Shown here piece by piece: positions 26,301 through 34,170 of a stretch of 64,000 nucleotides of DNA. This DNA comes from Terriglobia bacterium (lineage in GTDB: Bacteria; Acidobacteriota; Terriglobia; Terriglobales; Acidobacteriaceae), in NCBI GenBank assembly GCA_020072815.1, contig JAIQGE010000019.1:1-64000 (forward strand). The letters run 5' to 3'. The first letter of the stretch is position 1; each line of letters begins with the position of its first letter. The notes beneath the pieces are model-generated. The model saw only the letters and a list, made by a program, of their open reading frames with translations, did not search any database and was not told the DNA's origin. A program made the translations under genes and the position numbers.

Positions 26301-26823
26301 TCATCTGCTGCGCAACTTGCTGTCCTTGCTCCTGATCTTCTTTCTGCACACGCGAAAGCAAAATCATGGCCAGGTCAGCTTTGCCCGCGCGGTTCTGCTC
26401 GTTGATGACGATCTCCTGGGTCACCGGCGCAAACGCCGAGAACTCCGCCTTGACCACGTAACGGCCTTTACCGCCAACGGAGATTTTGAAACTGCCGTCC
26501 ACTTCCGTGGACGTGATGTATCGCTTGCCGGTAAGAGTGTTGGCCGCGCTGACGGTCACGCCAGGAAGCGGAATGTTGCCGGACTTGACGGTGCCGGAGA
26601 TTTCGCCATACGCCGTTGACGGGCTGGCCGCGGACGGCGCCTGCGCGGGCGATGATGACGATGAAGGAGCCTGCGTTGCGGGTGGCCCAGGCTGCGGCGC
26701 TGGCGAAGAGTGCGATGCTGGCGTTGGTCCTGGTTCTTGCGCAATCACGCGCACGGGCAGGAGCAGCAGCGCGAATCCCAAAAGAACCAAGAAACCGTTA
26801 AACCACTGTTGGCAAATCTTCAT
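23353..26823 (-). CDS. TonB-dependent receptor with carboxypeptidase regulatory domain (OAR-like)
   Basis: Outer-membrane beta-barrel protein of 1156 residues. Signal peptide (1-29), a Pro/Ser/Ala-rich linker (31-70), a carboxypeptidase-D regulatory-like Ig fold (about 72-150, GEISGTVKSGNIPLPGVTV), a Gln/Gly-rich segment, a striking glycine-rich run with RGG repeats (about 259-316), then the plug and barrel ending in KAQLSARYRF with the terminal aromatic needed for barrel insertion. Such receptors are hugely expanded in Acidobacteriota and probably import large polymers or bind surfaces. It lies between a DUF5666-like gene (22 nt upstream) and a VWA gene (4 nt downstream). Confidence 0.9.
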   Translation of the reverse strand: MKICQQWFNGFLVLLGFALLLLPVRVIAQEPGPTPASHSSPAPQPGPPATQAPSSSSSPAQAPSAASPSTAYGEISGTVKSGNIPLPGVTVSAANTLTGKRYITSTEVDGSFKISVGGKGRYVVKAEFSAFAPVTQEIVINEQNRAGKADLAMILLSRVQKEDQEQGQQVAQQMSAAGRQGMQQLALSGGGDLGGGFSSANTDAASLAGAGLPNAGLAAEGGNESVAVSGSMGRAEQNMFDPGEMQDRISDLREQLQQQGGGSGAINFGGGTANIQILGGGGFGGGGMGGGGPMVFIMGGGPGGGGGRGGRGGRGFNVNKPHGSIFFNYGGSLLDAKPYSLNGQPENKADYNQNRFGVTLGGPLNIPHIYHGGAKTFLFGSYTGSRSTNPYDVFSTVPTLAERSGNFQTFQVANINPAAAQILNFIPEPNLPGDVRNFHFVSASPSHSDTAFVRFNHSFGADQGLLGALGIRAQQRQQQRQQQSAGKKQEKTHWSQSISGGFVYNNIRNTVLNPFPGLGGNQAIHNYNFNVGHSAVKGLFINSLRFNYNRAGAQTLNHFTNSNNIEGQLGITGVSQLPADFGLPTLSFAPEFSSLQDLTPQFRTNQTFSVSDSMSLTHGKHSWTWGGDFRRQMLDTRNAANARGTFIFTGAATGQPFADFLAGFAQETSIQFGAEDYRFRSNSFDLFLQDNWRAGKNLTLNLGLRYEFILPFSELNGQQVNLDVASDFSAVAPVQPGQTGPITGKRFPQGLLRPDRNNFAPRVGIAWKPFPKTVVRAGYGINYNLGQYGQMATQLGFQPPFAVAQTNPAATPTSLTLQNGFPAPVISPNHITNSYAVDPDYRLAYVQSWNLNIQQEVKTSLVINIGYTGSKGTHLDIVRAPDQLATGGPRFVPCTPLTPAGTSCVAPFLFESSQGSSILHSGSLRVRKRMRHGFSLGGTYTYSKSIDNASSIGGGAAVVAQNDLDIAAERGLSSFDQRHRFSADYIYQLPFGKEQKWLHKDGWAQKAFSGIAVSGNVMLASGLPFSPRVFGSASDLGRGTTGATRPDLAPGQAIKLNNPSIGEWFNTAAFTSPTRVFGDAGRNIIIGPGTVSADMSLSKNIQVKEMQALEVRLTATNVFNIVRFTSIDSTFGSPTFGQVVGAGSMRKAQLSARYRF

Positions 26824-26845
26824 CTTGATGGGTTGATCTTGAACT

Positions 26846-27613
26846 CTAGTTGTTGGGCGGACCCTCGCTTGCGGGTTTGCCTGCGTCCGGCTTTTTCTGC
26901 TGCGGCTGGCCGCCTTCGCCGCCGATCACCATGGTCCGCCTCCGCGGGTCGCCAACATTCAACGTCTGCGGAACAAAGATGGCGTTCTTCAACTCTCCGC
27001 GTCCAAACACGAAGTCGCCGACCTTGATGTCCGGCAGCGTGATGCTTTCCCGGCCTTTCCTGAATGAAGTGTTTTCGTCCACTTCAATGTCCTGGGTCTG
27101 GCCGTCAGGGCGGGCGATGGTCAGCTTGGTTTCGTTGATGGCCTTGACTTCGCCGGCGATGAACTTCTTGCCCATATCTTCGGGCTTGAACTGCTCGCCC
27201 GGTCCTCCGCGGCCGCCAGGCCCGCCGAACATCATGCCTCCACCGCCCTGGCGCATTCTTTCCACGGCCTCCGGCGGGACCACGCTCACCAGCAGCGCCT
27301 GCATGGTTTTTTCTTTGAGTTCGCCGCGGGCAAAGACCAGGTCATCATTTTTGATTTCGCTGAACGCGATGGGTTCACGCGCTTTGAGGACGCGTGTGCT
27401 GTCGCCGACTTTGATCGTAATTGGATCGCCGCCGGTCACCGGTGCGACCACCAGCGAGTCCTTGCTGACCGACGTAACTTTCCCTACGACGTTGTCTCCG
27501 GGAGGAAAGTTCCTGCGCCCGCCTTCCGGGCCTTGTGCCTGAACGCCGGCAAGACCCATGCTCAGCAGCGTGGCCAACAGCAAAGTTTTTTTCGTCTTCA
27601 CGAGCATCTTCAT
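26846..27613 (-). CDS. exported DUF5666-like beta-repeat protein
   Basis: A 255-residue protein with a signal peptide (about 8-26, TLLLATLLSMGLAGVQA). It has two related beta modules: residues about 40-110 (VVGKVTSVSKDSLVV ... DLVFARGELKE) and about 150-225 (IAGEVKAINETKLTI ... DFVFGRGELKN). Both resemble DUF5666 repeats. They are separated by a Gly/Arg-rich linker (GGGGMMFGGPGGRGGPGE). A Gln/Lys/Pro-rich tail follows. The start codon is embedded in a tandem repeat of ribosome-binding sites. First gene of a probable operon with the TonB receptor and VWA protein. Function unknown. Confidence 0.8.
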   Translation of the reverse strand: MKMLVKTKKTLLLATLLSMGLAGVQAQGPEGGRRNFPPGDNVVGKVTSVSKDSLVVAPVTGGDPITIKVGDSTRVLKAREPIAFSEIKNDDLVFARGELKEKTMQALLVSVVPPEAVERMRQGGGGMMFGGPGGRGGPGEQFKPEDMGKKFIAGEVKAINETKLTIARPDGQTQDIEVDENTSFRKGRESITLPDIKVGDFVFGRGELKNAIFVPQTLNVGDPRRRTMVIGGEGGQPQQKKPDAGKPASEGPPNN

Positions 27614-27652
27614 CCCAATTTCCTCATCCCAATTTCCTCAATCCAGGTTCCT
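27611..27652 (-). repeat. tandem 14-bp repeat carrying SD-ATG units, with a 5-codon leader ORF
   Basis: Read on the minus strand, two exact 14-bp units AGGAAATTGGGATG and one diverged unit (AGGAACCTGGATTG) abut. Each holds a Shine-Dalgarno-like AGGA and a start-like codon. The upstream ATG (27627) opens a mini-ORF of five codons (M-R-K-L-G). Its TGA stop overlaps the ATG (27613) of the DUF5666-like gene as ATGA. This would couple translation of the gene to the mini-ORF. Confidence 0.7.
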
Positions 27653-27851
27653 CAACCGGGATTTGATTTGACCTGAAGTCACGACCGGGCTGCAGGAAAA
27701 AACGACGACCGCCAGTCGAGAAAGGTGAGTTCCACTCGAGGCGAACAACCTTGACTGCGAGTATAGCCAGCCTTCATCCAAGACTACGCGTTAAGAAGGA
27801 TCAAGGCTGTCAAAACCGCGTAAAAACTCGATTCGGCAGAGCATGGCTGGT

Positions 27852-29729
27852 TTACGGCTTTTTCTCGCTGGGCATGGCGGCCGCAGGGGCAGCCGCTTGG
27901 GCCACGATGAGCTTGGCATTGGCCGTCCCTATCAACCCGGTGCTGTCATCGCGGACCGCCAGCCGCAGGCGATAGCTGCCCGCCGGCAAGTCAAACGCTA
28001 ACTGGCAGGGAAAGATGGTCCTCATGGCCCTGATGTAAGTGTCCTGCTTCAAGGCGGCGTCCACGGTCTGCGCCGCGGTCTTCACCAACTGGCCGGTGTC
28101 CGAGTACGCCTGCACGGCGCAATCCACTTTGGCATGGTGCAGACCGTCACTGGGGACTTCAAAGCTGATGGCGTGGGGATCAACGCCGAAATTTACCATC
28201 ACCTTGTTCTGCGTCGCGTCCGAGGGGGCGATCACGCCGGCCTTGAACGTCAGCGCCGTGGCCACCGGAGAATTCAGGCTGAGCGCCTCTCCCAAAATAA
28301 TTGCCTGCCGTTTCGGGTTGTGCTCGGCGAAAGTCTTGGGGTCTACGGCGTAGTATCCCAGCCGGTGGCGCAGCTTTACGCCGGGACGGTCTAACTTGAC
28401 CTGGATCTTCCGGAACTTGCCGTTCCAATCCTTGTTCTCAGGATAGTACGCCAGGATGTAATAGGTGGAACCGTCATCCATGCTGCGGCGCATGGCGCCG
28501 TCCAGGTCATTGCTATTGTAGAAAGCCTTGCCTCCGGTCCGCTCCGCCAGGTCTTCCATGGTGCCGTGGGAGTCGGTGACCACGGCTGATTCAGCGCTGA
28601 GCACGGAACCCATCCGCCCCGGCCGCGCGCCCACTGACCGTCCGAACTTGTCGCGGCCGGTGCTGGCGGCGCTGAACGTTGATGAGGTCCACAGCCCGCG
28701 GGCGTCAATGGGATAGACGGCCACCTGGGCATCAATCAGCGCGTCCGCTGCTGCGGCAACCTCTGAGGCGTAGTTGCGGGTGCCGGCCATGATGTCGCCA
28801 GTGAGTTCCGTGTTGGGATTGATGGTGAGAGGGAATGCTTCTGACACCCAAAGCAGGTTCTTGCGGCCGGGATATCCGGCCAGCAGGCGGGAAAGCGCCG
28901 TCAAGGCGCTCAGGGTGATGGCCTTGCGGACGTCGGTCTGCACCGCCTCCTCTTCCTGCTCAAACTGCATGATGGATTGCACCATTTGCGCGGGAAGTGC
29001 CCCGGCGTCCACCGCGCCGGCCGGAAGAATCTCCTGCTCCGGGCCGCCCGTGGGGTTGGCCAGCAGCGGCGAGGTGCGGCTCTTGAGCTTGCTGATCACC
29101 TCTTTCAACACCGCCGGATCGGTGGTGAAATCCTGCAGCAGAGCCAGCCGCGTGCCCAGGGTATACACCGCCACCGGCCGGCCTTCCGGCATTTTCTGCA
29201 GGAAGCGGATCATCTGGTCGCGCGCGTACGTCTGGTTGGGCGTGAGGGTGTTCAACGCGTCCAGCAAAACTACATTGAGCGCGTTGTTGGGGTTGTAAGA
29301 GGGAGCGTTGGTGTAAACATTCTCCGGCAGCTTGGCCGGCGCCGGGGCTGGCGCCGCATTGGCGGCGACAGGCGCTGGTTGCTGGAAATTGAAGACCCGG
29401 ACCTTCTGTTCCTTACCGTCTTCCAGCACTTTGAAGTCGGACTGCTTCAGGTCGGCGACCGGCTCGCCTTTCTTGTCCACGGCCACCACGTCCACCACCA
29501 CCAGACGGGTGACGGCCTTGAGTACGGTGGCAGATTCGTAAACCGGGGCGGCGTTTTGCTTTTGCGCCGGCGCCGGGCCCTGGGCAGGCGCAGGTGACGG
29601 CGAAGCAGTCTGTGCGGGTGGCGGGGCTTGCTGCGGCGCAGCCCCCGCGGACTGAGCTTGATGGCTAGCGGACAACAAAGGGACGACAAAGAGTGCGAGG
29701 AGATACGACCGCGCGCGAAGACTGGTCAT
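27852..29729 (-). CDS. secreted VWA-domain protein (acidobacterial VWFA-related family)
   Basis: A 625-residue exported protein, paralogous to the one ending at 21159. Signal peptide (about 6-25), a Pro/Ala/Gln-rich linker, then the family hallmark TRLVVVDVVAVDKKGEPV and FKVLEDGKEQKVRVF. The VWA domain begins NVVLLDALNTL. The motif YYILAYYPENKDWNGKFRKIQVKL, shared with the paralogue, lies after it, and a C-terminal beta domain follows. It is 238 nt upstream of the DUF5666-like gene, so it may be a separate transcript within the same surface cluster. Confidence 0.85.
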   Translation of the reverse strand: MTSLRARSYLLALFVVPLLSASHQAQSAGAAPQQAPPPAQTASPSPAPAQGPAPAQKQNAAPVYESATVLKAVTRLVVVDVVAVDKKGEPVADLKQSDFKVLEDGKEQKVRVFNFQQPAPVAANAAPAPAPAKLPENVYTNAPSYNPNNALNVVLLDALNTLTPNQTYARDQMIRFLQKMPEGRPVAVYTLGTRLALLQDFTTDPAVLKEVISKLKSRTSPLLANPTGGPEQEILPAGAVDAGALPAQMVQSIMQFEQEEEAVQTDVRKAITLSALTALSRLLAGYPGRKNLLWVSEAFPLTINPNTELTGDIMAGTRNYASEVAAAADALIDAQVAVYPIDARGLWTSSTFSAASTGRDKFGRSVGARPGRMGSVLSAESAVVTDSHGTMEDLAERTGGKAFYNSNDLDGAMRRSMDDGSTYYILAYYPENKDWNGKFRKIQVKLDRPGVKLRHRLGYYAVDPKTFAEHNPKRQAIILGEALSLNSPVATALTFKAGVIAPSDATQNKVMVNFGVDPHAISFEVPSDGLHHAKVDCAVQAYSDTGQLVKTAAQTVDAALKQDTYIRAMRTIFPCQLAFDLPAGSYRLRLAVRDDSTGLIGTANAKLIVAQAAAPAAAMPSEKKP

Positions 29730-30054
29730 GGGGGAGCTCCCGAATCAGTAGGATGGTATCAGGTTTCCGCTGTTTTCGTTGTTAGTCTTATGGCTTGACT
29801 GCCGTTAGTTACTTCCTAGGTTAAGGCTGGCCGGATGGCGGAAGCATCACAGTTCGATGAATCATCCTTCGTGATTAAGGCGATGAACGTCTGCCTAAAG
29901 GCCCGCGATTCGCAAGCGACTCGCTGGACGCTGATACGGGCGGTGGGCCAGTCAAACTGACCCGCTACCCCGCGCTCTTCTGTGAAGACACGCGCCGCGT
30001 TTAAGAGTTACAATTTCCAGTTTCGCATCGCGCTGTTGTTCCAAGCTGACAGCC
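29730..30054. other. divergent intergenic region, VWA gene and molybdenum hydroxylase operon
   Basis: No gene was found. It holds the upstream sequences of two divergent operons. The listed promoter candidate at 29985 serves the plus strand. A TTGACT near 29795 has no convincing -10 partner. Confidence 0.6.
29985..30014 (+). promoter_or_regulatory. candidate promoter of the molybdenum hydroxylase operon
   Basis: AAGACA (29985-29990) and TACAAT (30009-30014), spaced 18 nt, lie 40 nt before the ATG at 30055. The -10 matches five of six consensus bases and the -35 four. Prediction only. Confidence 0.35.
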
Positions 30055-30720
30055 ATGGAGGCACCTGTGGACGACCTGCCTGAAAAGAAGAAGCCCAACA
30101 AGACCAAGAAGACCTCATCCTCAAACGGCCCCGGAGTCTCGCGGCGTGACTTCCTGAAGATTTCCGGCGTCACCGCGGCCGTGCCGCTGGTGGCGCAAGC
30201 CACGGCGCTGGCGGAAGCGGAAGCCGGCGTCGCCGTGCACGGACCGGGCAAGGTCCCGGTATCGCTCAGCGTGAACGGCAAAAAGCTGAACGCGCAACTG
30301 GAGCCACGGGTCACCCTGCTGGACGCACTGCGCGACCAGTTTGACCTCACCGGCGCCAAGCGCGTGTGCGACCGCGGCACCTGCGGAGCGTGCACCATAC
30401 TGATGGATGGCAAGACGGTTTATGCCTGTTCCATTCTGGCCATTGACGCTCAGGGCAAGGCCATTACCACGGTGGAAGGCCTGGGCGAGCCCGGGAAACT
30501 CCATCCCATCCAGCAGGCTTTTGTGGACCATGACGCGCAGCAATGCGGGTTCTGCACCCCGGGATTCGTCATGGCGACCAAGGCTTTTCTTGAGCAGCAT
30601 CCTAATCCCACGCCGGAGCAGATCAAGACCGGCCTGGGCGGAAACTTCTGCCGCTGCGGTACCTACGCCGGCATGCGGGCTGCGGTAATGCAGGCAGCCA
30701 AAGCCGGGAAAGGAGCCTGA
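30055..30720 (+). CDS. Tat-exported 2Fe-2S subunit of a xanthine dehydrogenase-family enzyme
   Basis: A 221-residue iron-sulfur subunit. The Lys-rich N-terminus leads into a twin-arginine signal SRRDFLK (29-35) and a hydrophobic stretch, so the assembled enzyme is probably periplasmic, as for PaoABC aldehyde oxidase. Cluster ligands are complete: the plant-ferredoxin type set CDRGTCGACTILMDGKTVYAC and the second set QQCGFCTPGF ... NFCRCGTY. It passes electrons from the molybdenum centre to FAD or an external acceptor. It is 2 nt upstream of the Mo subunit gene. Confidence 0.93.
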   Translation: MEAPVDDLPEKKKPNKTKKTSSSNGPGVSRRDFLKISGVTAAVPLVAQATALAEAEAGVAVHGPGKVPVSLSVNGKKLNAQLEPRVTLLDALRDQFDLTGAKRVCDRGTCGACTILMDGKTVYACSILAIDAQGKAITTVEGLGEPGKLHPIQQAFVDHDAQQCGFCTPGFVMATKAFLEQHPNPTPEQIKTGLGGNFCRCGTYAGMRAAVMQAAKAGKGA

Positions 30721-30722
30721 TC

Positions 30723-33152
30723 ATGGCCGACGAAACTACCAAATACTCTTGGCCCGCAGCGGAAAAACGCACGCTGATCGGCAAGCGCGTTTCGCGCGTG
30801 GACGGCCCGGACAAAGTCTCCGGCCGCGCCAAATACACCTATGACGTTCATCGCCCCGGCATGTTGTACGGCAAAGTGGTGCGCTGCCCTTACGCCCATG
30901 CCAAAGTCGTAAGCATTGATACGTCCGCAGCGGAGAAGTTCCCGGGCGTGGCTGCGGTGCACGTGATTCAAGGCCCTGGATCAGAGATTCACTGGGCAGG
31001 CGACGACATTGTCGTCGTGGCTGCCGCCGATGAAAACGTGGCGGCGGACGCTGCCCGCTTAATCAAGATTGAGTATGAAAAGCTGCCGCACTGGGTAGAT
31101 GACCATTCTCATCCGGATAATGTCGCGGCGGACACCGGGCCCATGGCCCTGGGCGACCTTGTCGGATTGTTCCGCAACCAGGTGCCAGAGCCGCAGATCA
31201 TCGAACGCGTCAAGAGCCGGGGCATCAGCTTTGCGGTCAGCGAAGACATGCTGGCCCAGATGCGGGAGAACCACATCGGCGAAGACCTGATCAAGACGCT
31301 GCAGTCGTCGCCCGTCAAGCCGGCGGCAGAGAAGACCGCGTCGCACTACAGGAAGGAAGACGAACGCACGGAAGGCGATCCGGATGCCGGCTTCAAAGAT
31401 TCAGAAGTCATCTCCGAGGGCGTGTACGGCTGCCCGACGATCACCCATTGCTGCATGGAAAGCCACGGTTCCATCGCCGAGTGGGAGAACGATGATCACC
31501 TCTTTGTCCATCTTTCCACGCAAAACGTTTCCGGCGTTTCCAACGAATATGCCGGCGCGCTGAAGATTTCCGCGGCCAACGTGCGCGTGCATCAGGACCA
31601 CGTGGGCGGAGGCTTCGGTAGCAAGTTCGGGGCCGATCGCTGGGGAATTTACACGGCGCAGGTTTCCAAAAAGGCCGGCGGCAAGCCGGTGCGCGTAATG
31701 CTGGAGCGCGACGCGGAACTCACCTTGGCCGGCGCGCGGCCCTCGGCGTTTGCGCGGGTGAAAGTCGGCGCCAAAAAAGACGGCACGCTGCTGGCCTGGC
31801 AATCTGATTCCTGGGGCACCGGAGGTCCGGGCGGCGGCGGCGCTCCGCCTATGCCGTACGTCGTGAGAATTCCCAACCAGCGCAAGAACCACGTGGCCGT
31901 GCTGACCAATACCGGGCCGGCGCGCGCGTGGCGGGCGCCCAACCATCCGCAAGGCTGCTTGATCACCATGGCTGCAATTGAAGACTTGGCCGCCAAGCTC
32001 AACATGGACCCGCTGGACTTGATGCTGAAGAACATCCAACTGACGGCGCCGCCGACCAATCCGTTCCATCGCGATGAGACCTATCGCGACGAACTGCTGA
32101 TTGCGGCTGATCTGATCGGCTGGAAGAAGAATTGGCGTCCTCGCGGACAGAACGGATCAGGCCCGGTCAAGCGTGGGCTGGGTCTGGCCATACACACCTG
32201 GGGCGGCGGCGGGCATCCCAGCGCTTGCTCGTTCAGCATTCGTCCGGACGGTTCGGTGGGACTCAAGATGGGCACGCAGGACCTGGGCACCGGGACCCGC
32301 ACGGCCATCATGATGATTGCCGCGGACACGCTGGGGCTTAAGTTGGAGCAGATCAATTTAAAGATCGGCGACACCCAATATCCTGCGTCCGGCGGCTCCG
32401 GCGGCAGCACCACGATTGGCGGCGTGAGCTCATCCACTCGCCGCGCTGCGGTGGACGCCCGCGACCAGCTCTTCGCCAAAGTCGCATCGGCGCTCAAGGC
32501 CAAGCCGGGCGAACTGGAAGCGGTGAATGGGACCATCCGCGTGGCATCGGCCCCCGCGCGCAAGCTGACGTGGAAGGAAGCATGCATGCGCCTGGGCACG
32601 CAGCCGATTGAGGTGACCGACAAGAACAAAGTCGGGCAGATCGATCCCAACGATCCCACCAAACGGCTGACGGAAGAACTCATCAGCAGCGGCGTGGGCG
32701 GCGCGGTGATGGCCGATGTTTCGGTGGACGTGGAAACCGGCATCGTCAAAATGAACAAGATGGTGTGCGCGCAGGATTGCGGCCTGGTCATCAACCTCAA
32801 AACTGCGGAGAGCCAGGTTTACGGCGCCATGATTATGAGCATCGCTACCGCACTTTATGAAGAGCGCGTCATGGACCCCGTCACCGGCATCATGCTCAAC
32901 CCCAACATGGATTTCTACCGGCTGGCCGGCATCGGCGACGTGGGCGAGCTGGTGGTGCACATGATGACCGGCAAGGGATACGACGAGCGCGGGCCCATCG
33001 GCCTGGGCGAACCACCGACCGTGGGACCCATGGCCGCCATTTCCAATGCCGTGGCCAACGCCATCGGCGTGCGCGTGCCGTTCATGCCGATTACGCCGGA
33101 CCGCGTTATCGCGGCGCTTAACCAATCAGGAGGCAGCCATGCGAGCGTTTGA
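30723..33152 (+). CDS. molybdopterin-binding subunit of a xanthine dehydrogenase/aldehyde oxidase-family enzyme
   Basis: Catalytic subunit of 809 residues that hydroxylates aldehydes or N-heterocycles at a Mo-cofactor. The start reads RVSRVDGPDKVSGRAKYTYD, the usual first domain. Cofactor motifs include GGGFGSKFG, RAWRAPNHPQ and the active-site glutamate in GPIGLGEPPTVGP near the C-terminus. Between residues about 141 and 200 there is an insertion (GDLVGLFRNQVPEPQ ... DMLAQMRENHIGEDL) not usual for the family. It carries no signal peptide and would travel with the Tat-tagged Fe-S subunit. Overlaps the FAD subunit gene by 14 nt. Substrate unknown. Confidence 0.93.
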   Translation: MADETTKYSWPAAEKRTLIGKRVSRVDGPDKVSGRAKYTYDVHRPGMLYGKVVRCPYAHAKVVSIDTSAAEKFPGVAAVHVIQGPGSEIHWAGDDIVVVAAADENVAADAARLIKIEYEKLPHWVDDHSHPDNVAADTGPMALGDLVGLFRNQVPEPQIIERVKSRGISFAVSEDMLAQMRENHIGEDLIKTLQSSPVKPAAEKTASHYRKEDERTEGDPDAGFKDSEVISEGVYGCPTITHCCMESHGSIAEWENDDHLFVHLSTQNVSGVSNEYAGALKISAANVRVHQDHVGGGFGSKFGADRWGIYTAQVSKKAGGKPVRVMLERDAELTLAGARPSAFARVKVGAKKDGTLLAWQSDSWGTGGPGGGGAPPMPYVVRIPNQRKNHVAVLTNTGPARAWRAPNHPQGCLITMAAIEDLAAKLNMDPLDLMLKNIQLTAPPTNPFHRDETYRDELLIAADLIGWKKNWRPRGQNGSGPVKRGLGLAIHTWGGGGHPSACSFSIRPDGSVGLKMGTQDLGTGTRTAIMMIAADTLGLKLEQINLKIGDTQYPASGGSGGSTTIGGVSSSTRRAAVDARDQLFAKVASALKAKPGELEAVNGTIRVASAPARKLTWKEACMRLGTQPIEVTDKNKVGQIDPNDPTKRLTEELISSGVGGAVMADVSVDVETGIVKMNKMVCAQDCGLVINLKTAESQVYGAMIMSIATALYEERVMDPVTGIMLNPNMDFYRLAGIGDVGELVVHMMTGKGYDERGPIGLGEPPTVGPMAAISNAVANAIGVRVPFMPITPDRVIAALNQSGGSHASV

Positions 33153-34170
33153 TTACGCATCTCCCGCCAAGCAAGAAGAAGCCCTGGCGCTGCTGGGCGA
33201 AAGCTGGGGCGAAGTTGAAGTCCTGGCCGGCGGCAGCGACTTGTTGTCCTTGATGAAGGATGAAATCGTCACGCCCAAGCGCCTGGTGAACATCAAAGGC
33301 ATCCAGGAACTGCATGGCGTGCACATGGGGAAGGACATGTTGACCATCGGCGCGCTGACCACGCTGGCGGAGATCGCCGGCAACGCCGAGGTGAAGCAGA
33401 ACTTTCCCGTGCTGGCGATGGCCGCTGGAGAAGCTGCCAGCCCGCAGATCCGCAACGTGGCCACCCTGGGCGGCAACCTCTGCCAGAGGCCGCGCTGCTG
33501 GTACTTCCGCACCGGTCACGGGCTGTTTGCGCAACAAGACGGCAAGTCGCTGGTGCTGGAAGGCGACAACCGCTATCACGCGATTCTTGGCAACAACGGC
33601 CCCGCTTACTGGGTGAGTCCATCCACCGTGGCTCCCGTGCTAATCGCCTACGGGGCCATCGTGCACATTCAGCGCGAGCGGCTCATGCGCGAGCTCCCGC
33701 TGGAGAAGTTCTTCATGGTCCCGGAGATCGAAGGCGACCGGGAGCACAATCTGCGGCCGGACGAGATCGTCACCGGCGTCTCCATTCCGATGACGGCACC
33801 CAATGTCCGCGCCGGGCACTATGAAGTCCGCCAGAAAGAAGCCTTTGACTGGCCCTACGCGACTGCAGCCGTCGCGCTGACGATGAACGCCAGCACGGTG
33901 CAGAACGCCAAGATCGTGATGGGACACGTTGCGCCGGTGCCGTGGGTATCGCTTGAAGCCGCACAAGTCTTGATGGGCAAAGCCGTCACGCAGGCCACAG
34001 CCGAAGAGGCCGCACAGACGTCCGTCATGAGGGCCAAGAGCCTGGGACACAACCAACACAAGATCCACCTTGCCCGAGTTGCCGTGAAGCGGGCCATTCT
34101 GGCAGCAGCAGGGGCCACGGCAAAACACGCCGGTGTGTCGCGCAATGGGGCCGAAGGAGGCGCCGCATGA
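33139..34170 (+). CDS. FAD-binding subunit of the molybdenum hydroxylase
   Basis: CO dehydrogenase/xanthine dehydrogenase FAD-subunit family, 343 residues. FAD motifs VLAGGSDLLSLMKDE and ATLGGNLCQRPRCWYFR are present. PaoB-type relatives carry four cysteines for an extra 4Fe-4S cluster in this region. Here only two are visible (LCQRPRC), so that cluster is probably absent. The C-terminal domain (about 230-335) has the family fold. The start at 33139 is preceded by AGGAGG inside the Mo-subunit gene. Its stop overlaps the next gene's start (ATGA). Confidence 0.92.
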   Translation: MRAFDYASPAKQEEALALLGESWGEVEVLAGGSDLLSLMKDEIVTPKRLVNIKGIQELHGVHMGKDMLTIGALTTLAEIAGNAEVKQNFPVLAMAAGEAASPQIRNVATLGGNLCQRPRCWYFRTGHGLFAQQDGKSLVLEGDNRYHAILGNNGPAYWVSPSTVAPVLIAYGAIVHIQRERLMRELPLEKFFMVPEIEGDREHNLRPDEIVTGVSIPMTAPNVRAGHYEVRQKEAFDWPYATAAVALTMNASTVQNAKIVMGHVAPVPWVSLEAAQVLMGKAVTQATAEEAAQTSVMRAKSLGHNQHKIHLARVAVKRAILAAAGATAKHAGVSRNGAEGGAA

